Origin: Halisarca cf. caerulea
Lineage: Eukaryota > Porifera > Demospongiae > Chondrillida > Halisarcidae
Reading direction: 5' to 3'
Assembly (NCBI GenBank): GCA_963170055.1
Contig: CAUJGJ010000003.1
Span: 711,344 to 775,343 of the forward strand
DNA length: 64,000 bases
The notes under the pieces were generated by a model. That model saw only the letters and a list, made by a program, of their open reading frames with translations, searched no databases and was not told the origin of the DNA. This document shows, piece after piece, positions 59,669 to 64,000 of this stretch; the first letter of the stretch is position 1; every line of letters begins with the position of its first letter. The position numbers and the translations under genes are program-made.

Positions 59669-60065
59669 GATACTTAACCAGTACTGTACTGCGAAAAGTA
59701 GCTTTCAAATTGGAGAAAAACGCGCGCTTTCACAACAATAATTATAACTATTGCAATGCATTAATTACTTTTTGTTTTCGGATATTGCAGGACAGCACAT
59801 GGGTATTGAATTACTTGCCGATAAAAAGCAGCGCCGCTATATAGCTCGGGAGTATGACGTAACGAAACGCACACGCACACGGCACGCGACCGGGATTCGA
59901 ACGCAGCCTAAAACAACAGTATGACGACGAAAATGTTCCCGTACCTGCAGCATCTCGTTACGAGTAGCAAAAACTAATTAAGGATAGTCACGAGACGGGT
60001 ACGAGACGAGTAAAAACATTCGTTATGAACTACTCGTTATACGAGTTGCAAAAGGTCCCTATTAC

Positions 60066-60426
60066 ATTGCTCATACAAATCGACTTCTTTGGATTGTGTG
60101 CGCTGTAACAGCAAATGAAGCCGATAAATCTCAGAACAGGCGGCCTGGGTCTTCTCTACGTTCACGATACTACAAGTAGATCTCAGCTCTCCATAGTCGG
60201 GTCCCAGATGGAGAATCACTAGCTGGAAACTCCGAACTTTCACATCATCTGAGTAAAAGCCTCTCACGCCATCAAAACCTGGAAAATTTAACAGGAGCAT
60301 ACGCAGTGGCCATTTTCGTTGTTGAGTCGAAAAGTCACAGTTTAAGTTCCACTTCAAAAACTGGTTCTCAAAGTAAGAATCGCGCGTGTTTGCTTCTCTC
60401 GAGCAGGACTGAGCGCTAGTTGTCAT
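60066..60426 (-). CDS. Probable first exon of an unrecognised minus-strand gene
   Basis: Minus-strand ATG at 60426 followed by about 120 codons: TTSAQSCSREANTRDSYFEN, then LLLNFPGFDGVRGFYSDDVK, VRSFQLVILHLGPDYGELRS and EIYRLHLLLQRTQSKEVDLY, with good coding character. A potential donor GAGCAAT|GTAATA lies at 60065-60060; its last bases are the TATTA target where element M inserted. I do not recognise the protein. Downstream exons should lie left of 56508 but were not identified. Confidence 0.5.
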
Positions 60427-62170
60427 TTTCCTCTTTCACGCTGGAACTATTATCTGTATTTTCACTGCTTTTAGTAATCATGATATACACTCATACTGAG
60501 TAGTGTGCCTTAAAGTATGTATTGCTCAGTTTTTTGAGCTGTTCATTACCTACACTACGTATATAAAGTAATTGTTTGTTGTAACCAGTTTTCCTGGTTA
60601 AAACTACTGAAACACAGGTAACCAAATATTTGATCTGATCTGATAATCTGTACTAAAGTCAGAAGTTACATTTGACATGTATCCTTTAGTTTTGTGCTGA
60701 TGCCCGTATGGTACTCTGCTCTCAACACAGATTACACAGCGTGCCTTGAGCCTCTCTATCCCTAAGCCATTGATATGGCAACAGTGACAGCACTGTTTTA
60801 AGATGCCATAAGCAGATCTAGTACTTCGACCGCTTCTTCTTAGGTACGTATATAGCTGAAAGGGACAAACAGGCTGTAGTTTGACTTTTAGCGATCCATT
60901 TGTCACGTTGTGTGGTCATTTGGTGTAAAATCTTGCTACTCTAGTGCATTTGTCAACTTGTTCAAGGAAATTTGGCCACTGTGGTGTACTTTGTGTCACA
61001 GAAGTTGTGTGCATTCAATACAAAGTGTCACAAATTTTCACAAAGCTGTGTGTGGAAAGATCGGGTACTCTGCTATACAAGAACTCCCGGTCACTCAATA
61101 TAGATTCAATTCTTATGAATATGCAAATTACCAAGTCACGAGTCACGTGCAGAGATCATGGGTGGTATCTGGCAGCATTCTAATACTGCCCAACTTGTTT
61201 GTCTGGAGTGTGGACAGTGTTGTTCATTGCACTCTGTTGAGTGGTTCAGTCTCCATTGCTGTACGTACGTACGTGTAGATGTCTGCTGCAAATGCACCCA
61301 CTCGGCTGCATGATTAGTCAGTCTACCCCGTAGCCTTGTTTTGGCAGGGTGGTCCACACAGGTGTCTATGCTATACTTTAGTATGTATTTATTATTCCAC
61401 GTTTGTGTACGTATGTTATATAACCTTCATCTGTTGGTGTTGAGGTGGTATGCAGAACACATGGCTATCACAGGCTGCCTTTGTAACTCACAGTTTACCC
61501 ATACATGAAAAGCAGCACACACATACGGTACTTCCCATAGTAATTTCAACGATTTGTTATGACAAACGAATGAGCGAACCAATGAGTGAACTTGTTTGTT
61601 TACTTGTGTATTTCCTGTGAGGGTCACCTCCTACTTACGTGTACAATGTGGTGTACACTGCCCGGGCATGTGCCTTTGGTGCTATTTGGTCTGCCCTCTT
61701 GTGGTGCACTGGGTGGCTCCTTACACTTGGTTGATGCTGGGTTCTCTCTTTGGTCCTTACTAAACACACTTTGTGCAAGTTTATATCAGTCAGTGCTGGT
61801 CACAGGCTGTGTGTGGTTTGACAATTGTGCTGTGTGGTTGGGGGTCTTCCTGGCAGTAATGTACATTCACATACCTGCCGTAGTAACACTGGACTTTGAA
61901 CACCTTCCGGAGTAGTGTGTCCTTGCAGGAGTTATTATTGCTGTCTGATGCATGCACTTCACAATATTCACAGCTTTGTGATTGGTACATTGCTGTACAT
62001 GCAGGTGTGCTCTTGAGGGTTATAGGTTGCTGGTTGTTGCAGTGGTATGGCATGTTGCTATTCAGTTCACTGCTGAAGTTTCTATGATGCAGTTGCAGTG
62101 TGCTACGACGCCGGTTTAGAGGGTGTGGTGTGTAGATTGGCCTTGTGTGCAGGTTGGTGTGGCTAAGGCA
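60427..62170. other. Stretch without clearly supported gene
   Basis: Several short ORFs (for example minus 60604-60906, with a Cys-rich ARCVICVESRVPYGHQHKT segment, and plus 61586-61915, hydrophobic) have no convincing splice signals or homology that I recognise. A short (ACGT)n tract occurs at 61262-61273. Promoter sequence of the minus-strand gene may lie just right of 60426. Confidence 0.4.
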
Positions 62171-62176
62171 ATATAC

Positions 62177-62265
62177 CCACAGTAGAACCTCTCATATCCG
62201 GGCAGTTTGGGACCAAGGGGTGCCCGTAATTGTGAAAGTGCCCTTAAGTGTGAATCCTCTAGTAC
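62177..62265. mobile_element. Mariner-like MITE end (CAGTAGAACCTCTC)
   Basis: A single left-end-like sequence CAGTAGAACCTCTCATATCC resembling the termini at 55149. No matching right end was found nearby, so it is a fragment. Confidence 0.4.
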
Positions 62266-62393
62266 CTACAGTTTGTGGACTTTGAGACATTCAACACTTT
62301 AAATATTCTTTTGTTTTTTAATTTCCTTTAAGCAGTGACAAGTGCATGCATGCACTTACGTGAGTCAGTATGTGCATGTACGTGTGTGCATGT

Positions 62394-62394
<1 letters not shown>

Positions 62395-62449
<55 letters not shown>
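62395..62449. repeat. (GT)n microsatellite
   Basis: About 25 GT dinucleotides immediately before the 36-bp minisatellite. Confidence 0.95.
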
Positions 62450-62450
<1 letters not shown>

Positions 62451-62451
62451 T

Positions 62452-62980
62452 ACAACCTGTGTAGTGTGTACATACGGACCTACTCCTACCACCTGTGTAG
62501 TGTGTACATACGGACCTACTCCTACCACCTGTGTAGTGTGTACATACGGACCTACTCCTACCACCTGTGTAGTGTGTACATACGGACCTACTCCTATACC
62601 ACCTGTGTAGTGTGTACATACGGACCTACTCCTACCACCTGTGTAGTGTGTACATACGGACCTACTCCTACCACCTGTGTAGTGTGTACATACGGACCTA
62701 CTCCTACCACCTGTGTAGTGTGTACATACGGACCTACTCCTACCACCTGTGTAGTGTGTACATACGGACCTACTCCTACCACCTGTGTAGTGTGTACATA
62801 CGGACCTACTCCTACCACCTGTGTAGTGTGTACATACGGACCTACTCCTACCACCTGTGTAGTGTGTACATACGGACCTACTCCTACCACCTGTGTATAG
62901 TGTGTACATACGGACCTACTCCTACCCCCTGTGTAGTGTGTACATATGGACCTACTCCTATGGCCTGTGTAGTGTGTATA
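62452..62980. repeat. 36-bp minisatellite (ACCTGTGTAGTGTGTACATA)
   Basis: About 14-15 nearly identical 36-bp units (CCTGTGTAGTGTGTACATAC then GGACCTACTCCTACCA). The period is a multiple of three, so ORFs on both strands encode perfect 12-residue repeats; these look like by-products. Confidence 0.96.
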
Positions 62981-63344
62981 TTAGAGCTTGTATTTCCCCA
63001 GAACTTCAGTATTCATCTCTAGAAGTGGTTTTCCTGTGAACTGAAGCATCTGAAATGGCAAAAGTGCAGATTTGTCCAGCAAACCACAGATACACTCACT
63101 GCACAGATGAACACTATCACTGTGAATTAGTGGACTATTTGAAACACATCCATTACAATTAATTACTGGTATTTAAGGATAACAAACTCTATTCCATGAA
63201 ATGATGCAATATTCCTCAAGTCTGGCACAACTAGAAGGCCCATGATGTGATTGGTCACAGTGGTTGTGACGTAGAATGAACATAGAACTGGAGTCTTTCT
63301 AGATTCTTTACATGTCACTTTCTTTAGATCTAATGCAGTTCCTC
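62981..63344. other. Stretch without recognised feature
   Basis: Ordinary sequence between two minisatellites. No exon recognised. Confidence 0.4.
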
Positions 63345-63965
63345 CTCCTCTGGTAGTGCTGTACTTCACATCCTCCTCTGGCAGTGCTGTACTTCACCTC
63401 CTCCTCTGGTAGTGCTGTAGTTCACATCCTCCTCTGGTAGTGCTGTACTTCACATCCTCCTCTGGTAGTGCTGTACTTCACATCCTCCTCTGGTAGTGCT
63501 GTAGTTCACATCCTCCTCTGGTAGTGCTGTACTTCACATCCTCCTCTGGTAGTGCTGTACTTCACATCCTCCTCTGGTAGTGCTGTACTTCACATCCTCC
63601 TCTGGTAGTGCTGTAGTTCACATCCTCCTCTGGTAGTGCTGTACTTCACATCCTCCTCTGGCAGTGCTGTACTTCACATCCTCCTCTGGTAGTGCTGTAC
63701 TTCACCTCCTCCTCTGGTAGTGCTGTACTTCACATCCTCCTCTGGTAGTGCTGTACTTCACATCCTCCTCTGGTAGTGCTGTACTTCACATCCTCCTCTG
63801 GCAGTGCTGTACTTTACCTCCTCCTCTGGCAGTGCTGTACTTCACATCCTCCTCTGGCAGTGCTGTACTTCACCTCCTCCTCTGGTAGTGCTGTACTTCA
63901 CATCCTCCTCTAGTAGTGCTGTACTTCACATCCTCCTCTGGTAGTGCTGTACTTCACATCCTGTT
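63345..63965. repeat. 28-bp minisatellite (CCTCCTCTGGTAGTGCTGTA)
   Basis: About 22 units of 28 bp (CATCCTCCTCTGGTAGTGCT then GTACTTCA) with GTA/GCA and ACTT/AGTT variants. Confidence 0.96.
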
Positions 63966-64000
63966 TCTACTGGTTCTAGATCTGACATGATGATGAGCTG

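Larger units (their letters stand above)
56938..59919. mobile_element. Two-gene IS630/Tc1-mariner-like transposon N
   Basis: TIRs of over 50 bp start CTGTTGTTTTAGGCTGCGTT and are flanked by TA (56936-56937; 59920-59921). The 2982-bp interior holds an intact DD34E transposase on the minus strand and a convergent spliced gene on the plus strand. TA target, DD34E catalytic core and long TIRs agree with the Tc1/mariner-IS630 superfamily. Recent insertion is suggested by the open transposase and well matched ends. Confidence 0.88.
56514..60059. mobile_element. DNA element M (GGGACCTTTTGCAACTCGTA TIR), host of element N
   Basis: Ends GGGACCTTTTGCAACTCGTA and the complement, flanked by TATTA (56509-56513 and 60060-60064). 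Subtracting N leaves only about 564 bp of M, so M is a non-autonomous element that later received N. Near its left end is a perfect 13-bp stem (GGCCAATCACGAG, 56539-56551, complement 56558-56570). Confidence 0.87.

Noticed and set aside
60604..60906. Minus-strand 100-codon ORF with several cysteines as a secreted peptide gene
   Set aside because: No signal peptide, no splice support and no family recognised; it may be a chance ORF, left as unannotated sequence.
62328..63022. ORFs with perfect 12-residue repeats (CTYGPTPTTCVV type)
   Set aside because: The 36-bp minisatellite period is divisible by three, so repeats stay in frame; all frames on both strands are open. Coding is not supported.

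Overview
This is a eukaryotic, almost certainly metazoan, window. It has GT-AG introns, a multi-exon Roco-type GTPase gene, CR1/L2-like and R2-like non-LTR retrotransposons, an intact DD34E (Tc1/mariner-IS630) transposase and very heavy minisatellite content. An early-branching marine invertebrate, most likely a sponge, fits best. That rests on my recollection of similar Roc-COR genes and retroelement proteins in sponge and cnidarian genomes, not on a search.

Host genes. The main gene is on the + strand and covers most of the window. Exons linked by compatible splice phases lie at 6270-6335, 6406-6507, 6594-6773, 26709-26875, 37071-37122, 37200-39563, then either 40468-40528 or 47768-47887 plus 49040-49106, then 51153-51244, 51680-51961 and 52487-52506 (stop). 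They encode a helical N-terminal region, a Roc-like GTPase domain (P-loop and DSGGQP switch II), a COR-like domain, a low-complexity linker and a C-terminal CARD-like death fold. The ~20 kb and ~10 kb introns are filled with mobile elements and tandem repeats. A second probable gene is seen only as one minus-strand first exon at 60066-60426.

Layout. 1-4300: decayed CR1/L2-like LINE with two DNA elements inserted. 4457-5692: two short inverted-repeat elements. 6.2-6.8 kb: exons. 7.1-26.5 kb: originally one giant 31-bp minisatellite, now split by three R2-like (RLE) retroelement copies, one CR1/L2-like LINE with a 2A-like motif, and one TA-flanked DNA transposon. 26.7-37 kb: exon, then an intron with a second 31-bp minisatellite, an 18-bp minisatellite, duplicated 1.2-kb blocks and several MITEs. 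37-39.6 kb: the large Roc-COR exon. 39.6-51.3 kb: two related blocks (exon, 23-bp minisatellite, MITE K, exon) with nested transposons, plus a 22-bp minisatellite. 51.7-54.4 kb: CARD-like exon, alternative 3' ends, microsatellites. 54.4-60.1 kb: more MITEs and a transposon-in-transposon: a 2.98-kb IS630/Tc1-like element carrying a transposase and a second convergent spliced gene sits inside a short element flanked by a TATTA duplication. 60-64 kb: the minus-strand exon and two further minisatellites.

Many insertions can be compared with an empty site inside the same window, so target duplications and element ends can be read directly. No tRNA, rRNA, CRISPR or bacterial operon features were seen. 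All exon calls are by eye from splice signals, phase and coding character; none has transcript support here.
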